This document shows positions 35,272-46,529 of a DNA stretch of 64,000 nt, piece after piece. The translations under genes and the position numbers were made by a program. Location: NCBI GenBank assembly GCA_965220645.1, contig OZ244836.1, positions 1,240,001-1,304,000 on the forward strand, in the 5' to 3' direction. The first letter of the stretch is position 1. The number at the start of each line of letters is the position of its first letter. Source of the stretch: Aldehydirespirator sp965220645. Its GTDB lineage: Bacteria; Actinomycetota; Acidimicrobiia; Acidimicrobiales; Aldehydirespiratoraceae. The notes under the pieces are model-generated. The model did no database searches, was not told where the DNA came from, and saw only the letters and a program-made list of their open reading frames with translations.

Positions 35272-36354
35272 ATGGTTGAACCGGCGGCGGGCGGCGCCCG
35301 CAGTGCGAGGGTCCTGGTGGCCATGTCGGGAGGGGTGGACTCCTCGGTGGCCGCCGCGCGGCTGCTCGAAGCCGGCTACGACATCGCCGGCGTGACCATG
35401 AAGCTCTGGGGCGGGCCAAGCGACACCGGCTGCTGCTCGGTGTCCGACGTTGACGACGCTCGCTGGGTGGCCGATCAGCTCGGCATCGAGCATCACGTGT
35501 TCAACTTCGGCGACGACTTCGAGCGCCATGTCGTGGCCCCCTATGTGGCCGACCACGCCGTGGGCCGCACCCCCAACCCGTGCGTGGAGTGCAACCGGCA
35601 CATCAAGTTCCGCCGGCTGCTACGCCGGGCCGACGCGCTCGGTTTCGACCTGGTGGCGACCGGCCACCACGCCCGCATCGTCTCCGGGGTCGGCGGGTCC
35701 GGGGGACCCCGGCTGGCCCGGGGCGTCGACGAGGCCAAGGACCAGTCGTACGTGCTGCACATGCTCGACACCGCGGTGCTGTCCCGGCTGCTGCTACCCG
35801 TGGGGGAGACCACCAAGGACGAAGTCCGGCGGGAGGCAGAGGCTCGGGGCCTGGTCACGGCCCACAAGCCCGACAGCCAGGACGTGTGCTTCATCACCGC
35901 CTCGGCCGGTCGCCGGAGGTTCCTGAGCGAGCGCATCCCGATGCGTTCGGGCCGGTTGGTGGACACCTCGGGCCGCGAGGTCGGCACCGTCGAGGCGTTG
36001 GAACTGGTGACCGTCGGCCAGCGCCGGGGCCTAGGAGCGGTGGGCAGTGGATCACCCCGCTACGTGCTGGACGTTGACGCCGAGTCGGCCACCGTGACGG
36101 TGGGCGAATTGACCGAACTCGACTGCACGCTCACGCCGCTGGAGGACTGGCGCTGGATGGACGGCCCGGTGGATGGCCCCGTGCTGGTGCAGACCTCAGC
36201 CCACGGCGCCACGGCGGCCGCGACCATCGATGAGGACGGTGCGGCGGTGAACTGGTCCGAGCCCCGCCGCAAGGTGGCTCCGGGCCAGAGCGTGGTCGCC
36301 TACCAGGGCGACATCGTGGTCGGGGGAGGAACCGCGGCCCGCACCGCGGAGTAG
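35272..36354 (+). CDS. mnmA: tRNA-specific 2-thiouridylase
   Basis: 360 residues. The PP-loop is LVAMSGGVDSSVAAARLL; catalytic Cys residues lie in NPCVECNRHIKF and SQDVCFITA. Introduces s2U34 in tRNAs for Lys, Glu and Gln. ATG follows the desulfurase TGA by one base, so the sulfur donor and acceptor genes are coupled. Confidence 0.95.
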   Translation: MVEPAAGGARSARVLVAMSGGVDSSVAAARLLEAGYDIAGVTMKLWGGPSDTGCCSVSDVDDARWVADQLGIEHHVFNFGDDFERHVVAPYVADHAVGRTPNPCVECNRHIKFRRLLRRADALGFDLVATGHHARIVSGVGGSGGPRLARGVDEAKDQSYVLHMLDTAVLSRLLLPVGETTKDEVRREAEARGLVTAHKPDSQDVCFITASAGRRRFLSERIPMRSGRLVDTSGREVGTVEALELVTVGQRRGLGAVGSGSPRYVLDVDAESATVTVGELTELDCTLTPLEDWRWMDGPVDGPVLVQTSAHGATAAATIDEDGAAVNWSEPRRKVAPGQSVVAYQGDIVVGGGTAARTAE

Positions 36355-36382
36355 CCGGCCCTTCCCTCGGCTGCGGCTGCGA

Positions 36383-39468
<3,086 letters not shown>

Positions 39469-39512
39469 GAAGCGGAGCCGGGCGCGTCCGCCACCCTGAC
39501 ACAGGGGCGATG

Positions 39513-39518
39513 TAGGTT
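39513..39518 (+). promoter_or_regulatory. -10 box TAGGTT upstream of the methyltransferase leader ORF
   Basis: TAGGTT followed by 7 nt and GTG 39526, which opens the 23-codon leader ORF. Confidence 0.5.
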
Positions 39519-39525
39519 CATACCC

Positions 39526-39597
39526 GTGACTTCGGGGTCCTCATCCTCGCTATTGAGGGGCGGCGAGAGCCTCTCCTGCACCCCCGCGGCGGCATGA
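39526..39597 (+). other. leader micro-ORF coupled to the DNA methyltransferase (23 codons)
   Basis: GTG 39526 lies 7 nt after a TAGGTT box and opens a Ser-rich 23-codon frame (starts MTSGSSSSLLRGG) that stops at 39595-39597, overlapping the methyltransferase ATG as ATGA. The methyltransferase ATG itself lacks a ribosome-binding site, so coupling to this leader is plausible (inference). Confidence 0.4.
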
Positions 39598-41144
39598 GCG
39601 CCGACGCTCGTCGGGGAGGCACCGCCACTTCCCGTTTCGGCGTCAGCCGGCGGGAGAGCCACGACTCCTCGGCGTTCTACGAGCGGTTCCCGGCGCCCGA
39701 AACCAGCCGCGACGACCACGTCGAGCCGCCTGTGTGCCAGGACCGCCTCTGGGTAGGCGACGCTCGGTGCATGAGCGAAGACCAGGTCGCGGACAATTCG
39801 GTCGCACTGGTTGTCACTTCACCGCCGTACTTCGCGGGCAAGGAGTACGAGGAGGCGGTAGGGAAGGGTCATGTCCCGGCCAGCTACCAGGACTATCTGC
39901 AGATGTTGCGAGACGTGTTCGCCGCGTGCAGCCGCAAGCTTGAACCGGGAGGCCGCATCGCGGTCAATGTTGCCAATCTGGGACGGCGCCCCTACCGCTC
40001 GCTGTCCTCTGACGTGATCGGGATCCTCCAGGACGACCTGGGTCTGCTGCTGCGAGGCGAGGTGATCTGGCAGAAGGCTCGCGGGGCCGCTGGCAACTGT
40101 GCATGGGGGAGCTTCCAGCGACCTGGCAATCCGGTCCTGCGGGACCTCACCGAGCGGGTCGTGATCGCCTCCAAGGGCCGCTTCGATCGAGCGCTGTCCG
40201 CATCGGAGCGGGCTGGGGAGGGGCTGCCCTCGCAGGGAACCGCCTACAGAGAAGAGTTCATGGAGGCCACAACCGACGTGTGGGAGATTGAGCCAGCGTC
40301 GGCTACCCGGGTGGGGCATCCGGCGCCCTTCCCGGTCGAGTTGCCGCAGCGGCTGATCGATCTATACACGTACCGGGGCGACTTGGTGCTCGATCCGTTC
40401 ATGGGCGCGGGGACGACTGCTGTGGCGGCGAAGCGCACAGGTCGTTACTACGTGGGCTTCGATACTGATGCCGGTTACGTTGCCTTGGCGGAGCAGCGGG
40501 TCGCCGAAGAGCGTGAGCGACTTGACCGGCGGACGGGCGCCGAGCGGTTCGAGGTGAGCATCGCTCCCCGCTTGTTCGGGGATTCCGACGACGCTCCAGC
40601 GACATCCACATCCAAACCCGCCGGATCCCATCTGGTGGTCAATGGTCTCGAACCCGCCGAAGCCAACGAGGACTTCCAGGCTCGTGCCGTGCGCGAAGGT
40701 CGCAAAGCCCAAGAACTTGCGAGCGGCGCATTACTTAGGGCGGGCTTCGAAGATGTCACTGTGCCACCACGCTTCCGTTGCGGAGTGGAGGTCAACTTCC
40801 GCGCCGTTGACAAGCAGGGTCGGCCATGGCTTTTCTTCGTCTCGGGTGCCTTCACCGTTACGAGGCGTCCCGGGCTCCGACGTAGTGACACCCTTTGGAA
40901 GGTCCTCGGCAAGGCTGCTGCGCTGCACGCGAGTTTCGAAGACGAAAGCCCGCACGGAACGGATTCCCGCATGCGGCTTGTACTACTGACTACGGACCGG
41001 CCGACACCCAACAGCGCCGGGCACCGTGCCCTACAGGCACTCATGGGCGAGAGTAAGCCAATACACGATGTGATCGGGTTTCTCGAAGAGGAGGGCTTGC
41101 GACGCCTGGCAGAGCTGGCAAGTGGCGAGACCCTGAGTGGCTGA
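39594..41144 (+). CDS. type II DNA methyltransferase (N4-cytosine/N6-adenine, beta class order)
   Basis: 516 residues. Catalytic motif IV is TSPPYFAGKEY (residues about 77-87), and the SAM-binding motif I, VLDPFMGAGTTAVAA, comes after it near residue 265, the beta-class order. SPPY favours N4-cytosine. About 210 extra C-terminal residues (from FEVSIAPRLFG) have no family I recognise; they may be a target-recognition or regulatory domain. The 3' end overlaps the putative endonuclease start by 8 nt. Confidence 0.88.
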   Translation: MSADARRGGTATSRFGVSRRESHDSSAFYERFPAPETSRDDHVEPPVCQDRLWVGDARCMSEDQVADNSVALVVTSPPYFAGKEYEEAVGKGHVPASYQDYLQMLRDVFAACSRKLEPGGRIAVNVANLGRRPYRSLSSDVIGILQDDLGLLLRGEVIWQKARGAAGNCAWGSFQRPGNPVLRDLTERVVIASKGRFDRALSASERAGEGLPSQGTAYREEFMEATTDVWEIEPASATRVGHPAPFPVELPQRLIDLYTYRGDLVLDPFMGAGTTAVAAKRTGRYYVGFDTDAGYVALAEQRVAEERERLDRRTGAERFEVSIAPRLFGDSDDAPATSTSKPAGSHLVVNGLEPAEANEDFQARAVREGRKAQELASGALLRAGFEDVTVPPRFRCGVEVNFRAVDKQGRPWLFFVSGAFTVTRRPGLRRSDTLWKVLGKAAALHASFEDESPHGTDSRMRLVLLTTDRPTPNSAGHRALQALMGESKPIHDVIGFLEEEGLRRLAELASGETLSG

Positions 41145-42204
41145 CGCCCGCACGAAGATCACTGAACTTGCTACAGCCCTGGGAATGACAGGGCACATAA
41201 CACTGCGGGACGCCATTGAGGCACGGCCCGACGTCCTAGAGATTGGGTCCGCTGAGTGGGCAGACCTTGACGCCATTTCTGGTTCGGGAAGGTGGGGAGA
41301 GGAAGCAGAGACCGCCTTCGCGAACGGCACCTACTTCGCCGCTCATGTCGGCGGGCTCAATGGGCGCACGCCCCAGCGGATCGAGTGGAGCGGGGGGCGC
41401 AAGATGCCGGGCGACCAGCAGGTGCCAGCCGATCTGCTCATCGATCACGTCTACATGATCAGTTGCAAGTACCGGTCGAAGGTGCTCTTCAACCCGGCTC
41501 CCGCCCGCCTGTTTCTCGATCGCCTTGCAGTCACGTCTAGGCCGCGTGGCAAGAACTGGTTCCAAGAGGTTGCGCCTCACGCGCACGAAGCCCTCTATGC
41601 CAGAACCGTTGAAGTCTTGGGATTGGAGAACATGGCCGAGACTCCAGTGGCGCAGACTTCGGAGCAGCGGGAGCGACTCAAGGCCGCCCTCAGGGCGCGA
41701 GGAGTCTTAGGACTGCCGAGCGAGGTCAACGCGGAATACGAGGTTCTGATCGATTGCGTGAGCCGGGCCTCGGCGGAGCGATGGCGGGAGACTCTGGACG
41801 ACAAGGCAGAACAGGAGCGGATGTTGTGGCGCCTTCTGCGGATCTATTCGGCGACGTACTTCGTCCTCGGTGTCGATGAGCGGCGGCCGACGCGGTTCCG
41901 GGTCGCAACACCATGGGAATGGCGGCAGGCGTATGAGTTCCTCTCGCTCGAAGTCAAGGCGGCCGGGCGCGGCCAACCGATGGTCGACTGGGTCGCCACG
42001 TATCGGCAGCTAGAGAGCGGGCAGCGTCACCGCGTGCAGGGGCATGTCGAGATCCGATGGAGCCACGGCCCCTTCAACAACCCACCTGAGGCGAAGATCT
42101 ACCTCGACACGCCGCACGAAGCCGTACCCGGCTACGTCGACCTTGATGGTCGAGTTGGCACGCCTCTGTACGAGCAGCAACGCCTCATCAACGCCAACCG
42201 CTAG
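41137..42204 (+). CDS. putative type II restriction endonuclease partnered with the methyltransferase
   Basis: 355 residues, no recognised family. QQVPADLLIDHVYMISCKYR resembles a PD-(D/E)xK core (Asp in ADLLID, then SCKYRSK), which is weak evidence for nuclease activity. GTG 41137 overlaps the methyltransferase stop, so the two proteins are co-translated; that position is what would be expected of the restriction subunit. No signal peptide or membrane segment. Confidence 0.55.
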   Translation: MADARTKITELATALGMTGHITLRDAIEARPDVLEIGSAEWADLDAISGSGRWGEEAETAFANGTYFAAHVGGLNGRTPQRIEWSGGRKMPGDQQVPADLLIDHVYMISCKYRSKVLFNPAPARLFLDRLAVTSRPRGKNWFQEVAPHAHEALYARTVEVLGLENMAETPVAQTSEQRERLKAALRARGVLGLPSEVNAEYEVLIDCVSRASAERWRETLDDKAEQERMLWRLLRIYSATYFVLGVDERRPTRFRVATPWEWRQAYEFLSLEVKAAGRGQPMVDWVATYRQLESGQRHRVQGHVEIRWSHGPFNNPPEAKIYLDTPHEAVPGYVDLDGRVGTPLYEQQRLINANR

Positions 42205-42677
42205 GACACCTCGAAGCACCAGCGGGCAGTGTCGGCTTCCTCCGGGCGGGCGATCAGCACGAAAGTCGCCACCACGCAGTTGGTGTCGGGTGACAGCGCC
42301 TCGATCAGCCGGCCCTCTCCCGGCACGAACTCGAACCGGTTCAGACCTTCGATGTGGTTGACCTCCGCGGTCACGTCAACCCCGCCGGTGACCTGGTCGC
42401 TCTCATACACGACCAGCGATGAGAGCCGGTAGCGGGCGTCGAGGACCACGCCCACTCGCTGCTGCTGGAGGACCTCGTCGCCGGGGCTTGGGATCACCCG
42501 GTCCACGGCCGGACTCGCGGTGACTGCGCTGTCGGCGTCGTCACTGCCCGAGCCCACCAGGGCTGCCACGACCAGGCCCAAGATCCCGAGAACCGCCAAC
42601 GCGGCGATGCCCACGCGGATCCGCAGCGGGCTGCGCTGTCGCAGAGGCTGGTCGGGACCGCGCCCGTTGGTGGTCAT
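42201..42677 (-). CDS. single-pass membrane or secreted protein, unknown function
   Basis: 158 residues from ATG 42677. A basic N-terminus (RQRSPLRIRVG) precedes one hydrophobic helix (IAALAVLGILGLVVAALVGS) and an extracytoplasmic domain with VLQQQRVGVVLDARYRLSSL and a Cys pair (NCVVATF, RWCFEVS). The gene overlaps the restriction gene's end on the other strand and is divergent from the PASTA protein gene. Confidence 0.62.
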   Translation of the reverse strand: MTTNGRGPDQPLRQRSPLRIRVGIAALAVLGILGLVVAALVGSGSDDADSAVTASPAVDRVIPSPGDEVLQQQRVGVVLDARYRLSSLVVYESDQVTGGVDVTAEVNHIEGLNRFEFVPGEGRLIEALSPDTNCVVATFVLIARPEEADTARWCFEVS

Positions 42678-42744
42678 TGCAGATCGAACGGTATCGGTCC
42701 CGAGTGCGTCGAGCGAGAGGCCCGGTCGGTGCGGCCTCGGGCGG

Positions 42745-42750
42745 TACCGT
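42745..42750 (+). promoter_or_regulatory. -10 box TACCGT of the PASTA pseudokinase gene
   Basis: TACCGT followed by 7 nt and ATG 42758. Confidence 0.45.
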
Positions 42751-42757
42751 GACGACG

Positions 42758-44557
42758 ATGATCTCCAAACAAGAGGCGAGCCGAGCATTCGACGGCCGCT
42801 ACCGGCTGCTGGAGTTCGTCGGGGAGGGATCGGACGGTCGTGTCTACCTAGCCGCGGATCTGACCCTGCGCCGGAGAGTGGCCCTCAAGATCCTGCGAGC
42901 CGACACCGCCGAGCGCGCCGGCTTCCCGGAGCGCTTCGCCGATGAGATGCGGGCGACCTCAGCGCTCAGCCATCCCCGAGTGCTGCCCGTGTACGACTGG
43001 GGCCTTGAGCCTCAGCCATACGTGGTGACGGAGTACCTCGCCGGCGGCAGCCTGGCCGCGGTCTTGCGCGCTGGGTACCGGCTGACTCCATCGCAGGCGC
43101 TCATGGTCGGGCTGGAGGCCGCCCGAGCGCTGGTGAACATCCACAAGAGCGGCCGAGCGCACCTCGGCCTGACGCCCTCCAGCATCTTGTTCGACTCCAG
43201 TGCCCGTCCTTACATCTCCGACCTCGGGCTGGCCGCGGCCCTCGAGGCGACCGCTGAGCATCCAGCGGAGGTTGATGAGCCCGACCCGAGCAGCACCGAG
43301 GACCCGGCTGCGGCCTCCACGGCCGCAGACGTAGTCGACTCGGACGGCGCGCCGGTGAGCTACTCCCGGATTGAACAGGCGCAGGACGTTCACGACCTGG
43401 CCCTGGTGCTATGTGAGGCCGTCACCGGCAACAGGGACTTGACCGTGGATGTCGGCGGCGAGGACCCGGTTCCCATCACCGCTCTCGGCCCGCTTCAAGC
43501 AGTTCTGGAGCGGGCCATCGCGGCCGATCCCATCGGCAGGTTGACTGCCAACGAGCTGGCATCGGAACTGCTGCGGGTCGCGCCTCTGCTGCCGCGGCCC
43601 GACCCGCTTACGTTGGCCATCTCGAAGGCGCCGCCCGCCGATGCGGGTCCAGCCGGTGCCAGCAGCAGCGAGGACTTCGAGCAGGTCGGGCCAACCGTCT
43701 CGGAGCGTTCTGCGATTCCCCACGACGACATCCCCCGCCGCCGCTGGCCGGGACTAGCGCTGGCGGTTGTCCTGGTTCTGGGTGGCGCGGTCGGCGGAGT
43801 CTGGGCCTGGATCTCAAGCGAATCAGACGCAACCGTTCCCGAGCTTCAGGGCCACACGAGCGTCGCGGCCGCGTCGGCCGCGGCCGACTTCGGTTGGGAG
43901 GTCAACGAGATACTGGTACGGGCGCCGAACACCGGGCGCGGGGAGATCGTCCGCACCGAGCCCGCGGCCGGCGCCCCGCTCAGCGAAGGCGCCACGCTGG
44001 ACGTGTTCGTCTCGCTGGGTGAGCCTCTGATCCTGGTCTCCGACTTGGACGGCCTCTATGGCATGACACTGGGCGACGCCATCGACGAGTTGGAGGCCGC
44101 GGGCCTCGTCGTGGCCGGCGAGACGCTCGCCCCCGACGAGGTGGTCCCGGCAGGGAATGTGATCGGCCTGGCGGTGGGCGAGGGCGTCTACGAGCTCGAG
44201 GCCGGCAGCGATGTCGCCCTGCTGGTCTCGGACGGTCCGCCTGACCGGATCGTCCCTGCAATTCCCGAGAGCCGGGAGCCGGGGGCGGCCGTCGCGGCGC
44301 TGGATGCCATTCAGCTGGCACCCCGCATTGTGATGGAGTTCTCCGCCGATGTGCCCGAAGGCACCGTCATCGGCTTGCGCCCTGCCAGCGGCAACACCGC
44401 GCCGGTCGACAGCACGGTGCAGGTACGAGTGTCGCGGGGACCCGAGCCGCCACCGTCAGAGGACCCAGTTGTGATCGGATTCGGGGACGGGGATCGACGC
44501 GACGTACAGGACGCCGATCAAGGCTCAGAGTCGGAGGGCGAGCGCTCCGAGGGTTAG
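42758..44557 (+). CDS. PASTA-domain Ser/Thr kinase-like protein, predicted pseudokinase
   Basis: 599 residues. Kinase-like domain (about 1-280): Gly loop FVGEGSDGRVYLA and VALKIL lysine are intact, but the catalytic loop reads AHLGLTPSSILFD where active kinases have HRDxKPxN, so the catalytic Asp and the Asn are gone; DFG is DLG. A single membrane helix (WPGLALAVVLVLGGAVGGVW) follows, then three extracellular PASTA units (from TVPELQGHTSVAAA). PASTA domains bind peptidoglycan precursors; this is likely a sensor or scaffold for cell-wall growth rather than an active kinase. ATG 42758 chosen by -10 spacing. Confidence 0.88.
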   Translation: MISKQEASRAFDGRYRLLEFVGEGSDGRVYLAADLTLRRRVALKILRADTAERAGFPERFADEMRATSALSHPRVLPVYDWGLEPQPYVVTEYLAGGSLAAVLRAGYRLTPSQALMVGLEAARALVNIHKSGRAHLGLTPSSILFDSSARPYISDLGLAAALEATAEHPAEVDEPDPSSTEDPAAASTAADVVDSDGAPVSYSRIEQAQDVHDLALVLCEAVTGNRDLTVDVGGEDPVPITALGPLQAVLERAIAADPIGRLTANELASELLRVAPLLPRPDPLTLAISKAPPADAGPAGASSSEDFEQVGPTVSERSAIPHDDIPRRRWPGLALAVVLVLGGAVGGVWAWISSESDATVPELQGHTSVAAASAAADFGWEVNEILVRAPNTGRGEIVRTEPAAGAPLSEGATLDVFVSLGEPLILVSDLDGLYGMTLGDAIDELEAAGLVVAGETLAPDEVVPAGNVIGLAVGEGVYELEAGSDVALLVSDGPPDRIVPAIPESREPGAAVAALDAIQLAPRIVMEFSADVPEGTVIGLRPASGNTAPVDSTVQVRVSRGPEPPPSEDPVVIGFGDGDRRDVQDADQGSESEGERSEG

Positions 44558-44617
44558 GGCCCCGAGGGGTAACGCCCCGAGGGTTGGGGCCCCGAGGGGT
44601 AACGCTCCGAGGGGTAG
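44543..44617. repeat. 15-bp tandem array between the pseudokinase gene and gatC
   Basis: Five units of 15 bp, alternating cgctccgagggttag and ggccccgaggggtaa types, starting at 44543, 44558, 44573, 44588 and 44603. The kinase-like gene's TAG stop lies in unit 1, and the gatC -10 box is 10 nt beyond the array. Confidence 0.9.
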
Positions 44618-44627
44618 CCGTCGGGCC

Positions 44628-44633
44628 TATCCT
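44628..44633 (+). promoter_or_regulatory. -10 box TATCCT of gatC (leaderless)
   Basis: TATCCT followed by 6 nt and GTG 44640. Confidence 0.6.
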
Positions 44634-44639
44634 TCCGAC

Positions 44640-44942
44640 GTGTCCGGCCGGATAACCCGCGACGAGGCGGCCCATGTGGCCCGGCTGGCCCGCCTGCGCT
44701 TCAGCGACGAGGAACTCGATGAGCTCGCGGCGCAGCTTTCCGCGGTGCTCGACCACGCCGCCGATGTCGAGGCGCTCGACGTGACCGACATCGCGCCGAC
44801 ATCGCATCCCCATCCGCTCGTCAACGTGATCCGGCCCGACGAGGTGCGGCCGTCGCTCGAGCGAGACGAAGTGCTGGCCCAGGCGCCGTCGGTTGACGAC
44901 GGGCAGTTCCGGGTGCCACCGATCCTGGGTGAGGCACCGTGA
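44640..44942 (+). CDS. gatC: Asp/Glu-tRNA amidotransferase subunit C
   Basis: 100 residues. [20 protein letters not shown] and the C-terminal [11 protein letters not shown] are family signatures. GatCAB converts mischarged Glu-tRNA(Gln) or Asp-tRNA(Asn). The stop overlaps the GTG of a bridging micro-ORF as GTGA. First gene of gatCAB. Confidence 0.95.
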   Translation: MSGRITRDEAAHVARLARLRFSDEELDELAAQLSAVLDHAADVEALDVTDIAPTSHPHPLVNVIRPDEVRPSLERDEVLAQAPSVDDGQFRVPPILGEAP

Positions 44943-44992
44943 GTCGAGGAAGCCGGCTCGATTTGCCGCTGGGCCGGGAGACGGCACCGTGA
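44939..44992 (+). other. bridging micro-ORF between gatC and gatA (17 codons)
   Basis: GTG 44939 overlaps the gatC stop (GTGA). The frame reads [17 protein letters not shown] and its TGA (44990-44992) overlaps the gatA GTG at 44989. The motif ggcaccgtga occurs at both ends, 50 nt apart, and the peptide ends (ETAP) like GatC (GEAP). Confidence 0.42.
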
Positions 44993-46494
44993 CCGCGCTG
45001 GCGATCGCCGCTGCGGTCAAGTCCGGGGAACGCACGGCCCTAGACGTGGTGGAAGAGCACCTCGCCCGCATCGCCGCACAAGACGGCGAGATCGGAGCGT
45101 TCAACCTTGTGCTGGCCGACGAGGCCAGGACGGCCGCCCGGGAGGTGGACGCCGCAGTGGCCCGAGGCGAGCCGACCGGATCGCTGGCGGGCGTGCCCGT
45201 GGCGCTAAAGGACAACATGTGCACCAGGGGAGTTCCCACCACCTGCTCGTCACGGATGCTCGAGGGTTGGTGCCCCCCGTACGACGCCACCGTGGTGCGG
45301 CGACTTCGCTCCGCCGGGGCGGTGATCGTGGGCAAGACCAACCTCGACGAGTTCGCCATGGGCTCCTCCACCGAGAACTCCGCCTTCGGCCCCACCCGCA
45401 ACCCCCATGACACCACCCGGGTGCCCGGAGGCTCCAGCGGCGGCTCGGCTGCGGCGGTGGCGGCGGGCTTCGCGCCGCTGGCGCTCGGATCCGACACGGG
45501 AGGGTCGATCCGCCAGCCGGCGGCGCTGTGCGGTGCGGTCGGCCTCAAGCCCACCTACGGCGCGGTGTCGCGCTACGGACTGGTGGCGTTCGCCTCGTCG
45601 CTCGACCAGATCGGTCCCATCGCGTCGACCGTCGCCGACGCGGCGGCCTGCTACGAGGCGATATCTGGGCACGACCCGCTCGACTCCACGTCGATAGACG
45701 GCGTCCGTGATCCAGTCGTCGACATGCTCGACGGTGGCGTGGAGGGCCTGCGGGTCGGCGTGCTGGCCGAGCTGTGCGCCGGGAGTGCACGCGTGCGGGG
45801 CGCGGAAGGACTGGACGGGGTCTCGGCCGTGGAGGGCGTTGCGGCCGACGTCACCTCCCGGGTCGACGACGCCGCGGCCGCCCTGGAGGCTGCGGGCGCG
45901 ACGGTCACCGCGGTGTCGGTGCCGTCGGCGGTGCTGGGCCTGTCGGCCTACTACCTGATCGCACCGGCCGAGGCGTCCAGCAACCTGGCCCGCTACGACG
46001 GTGTGCGCTACGGGCTGCGGGTCGACGCGGCCAATGCCGCGGAGATGAATGTCAATTCCCGCAGCGCCGGTTTCGGTGCCGAGGTCAAGCGACGGATCAT
46101 GCTCGGCACGTACGCGCTGTCCGCGGGCTACTACGACGCCTTCTACGGGAAGGCGCTGCGGGTGCGGACACTGATGCTGCGGGAGTTCGCGACCGCCTAC
46201 GAGGACATTGATGTGCTGTTGGGCCCGACCGCGCCGACGACCGCATTCGAGCTGGGGGCCAAGACGGCAGACCCGCTGCTGATGTACCTCAACGACGTGT
46301 GCACGATCCCGTCGAACCTCACCGGCCACCCGGCGGTGTCGGTGCCGTTCGGCCGTGGCGACGACGGCCTCCCGGTAGGTGTGCAGCTGATGGGACCGGC
46401 GCTGTCGGAGCCGGTGCTGCTGCGAGCCGCAGCCGTGCTCGAGCAGGCTGCACGGATGAACGGCGGTCCTTCCTCCAACGGCGGCGTGCGATGA
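44989..46494 (+). CDS. gatA: Asp/Glu-tRNA amidotransferase subunit A
   Basis: 501 residues, amidase-signature family. The Ser-cisSer-Lys triad is visible: Lys in [14 protein letters not shown], the Gly/Ser loop [16 protein letters not shown], and the nucleophile Ser in [14 protein letters not shown] 44989 is chosen because gggag lies 9 nt upstream and the N-terminus [20 protein letters not shown] fits the family. The 3' end is duplicated (see 46456-46525). Confidence 0.95.
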   Translation: MTALAIAAAVKSGERTALDVVEEHLARIAAQDGEIGAFNLVLADEARTAAREVDAAVARGEPTGSLAGVPVALKDNMCTRGVPTTCSSRMLEGWCPPYDATVVRRLRSAGAVIVGKTNLDEFAMGSSTENSAFGPTRNPHDTTRVPGGSSGGSAAAVAAGFAPLALGSDTGGSIRQPAALCGAVGLKPTYGAVSRYGLVAFASSLDQIGPIASTVADAAACYEAISGHDPLDSTSIDGVRDPVVDMLDGGVEGLRVGVLAELCAGSARVRGAEGLDGVSAVEGVAADVTSRVDDAAAALEAAGATVTAVSVPSAVLGLSAYYLIAPAEASSNLARYDGVRYGLRVDAANAAEMNVNSRSAGFGAEVKRRIMLGTYALSAGYYDAFYGKALRVRTLMLREFATAYEDIDVLLGPTAPTTAFELGAKTADPLLMYLNDVCTIPSNLTGHPAVSVPFGRGDDGLPVGVQLMGPALSEPVLLRAAAVLEQAARMNGGPSSNGGVR

Positions 46495-46525
46495 ACGGCG
46501 GTCCTGCCTCCAACGGCGGGGTGCG
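46456..46525. repeat. 35-bp tandem duplication spanning the gatA stop
   Basis: Units 46456-46490 and 46491-46525 match at 33 of 35 bases. Each begins with atgaacggcggtcct. The gatA stop lies at the start of unit 2 and the gatB ATG directly after it. Confidence 0.95.
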
Positions 46526-46529
46526 ATGA
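46491..46529 (+). other. bridging micro-ORF between gatA and gatB (12 codons)
   Basis: ATG 46491 overlaps the gatA TGA (ATGA). The frame reads [12 protein letters not shown] and its TGA (46527-46529) overlaps the gatB ATG (46526). The peptide copies the GatA C-terminus ([11 protein letters not shown]), so it arose from the 35-bp duplication. Confidence 0.45.
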
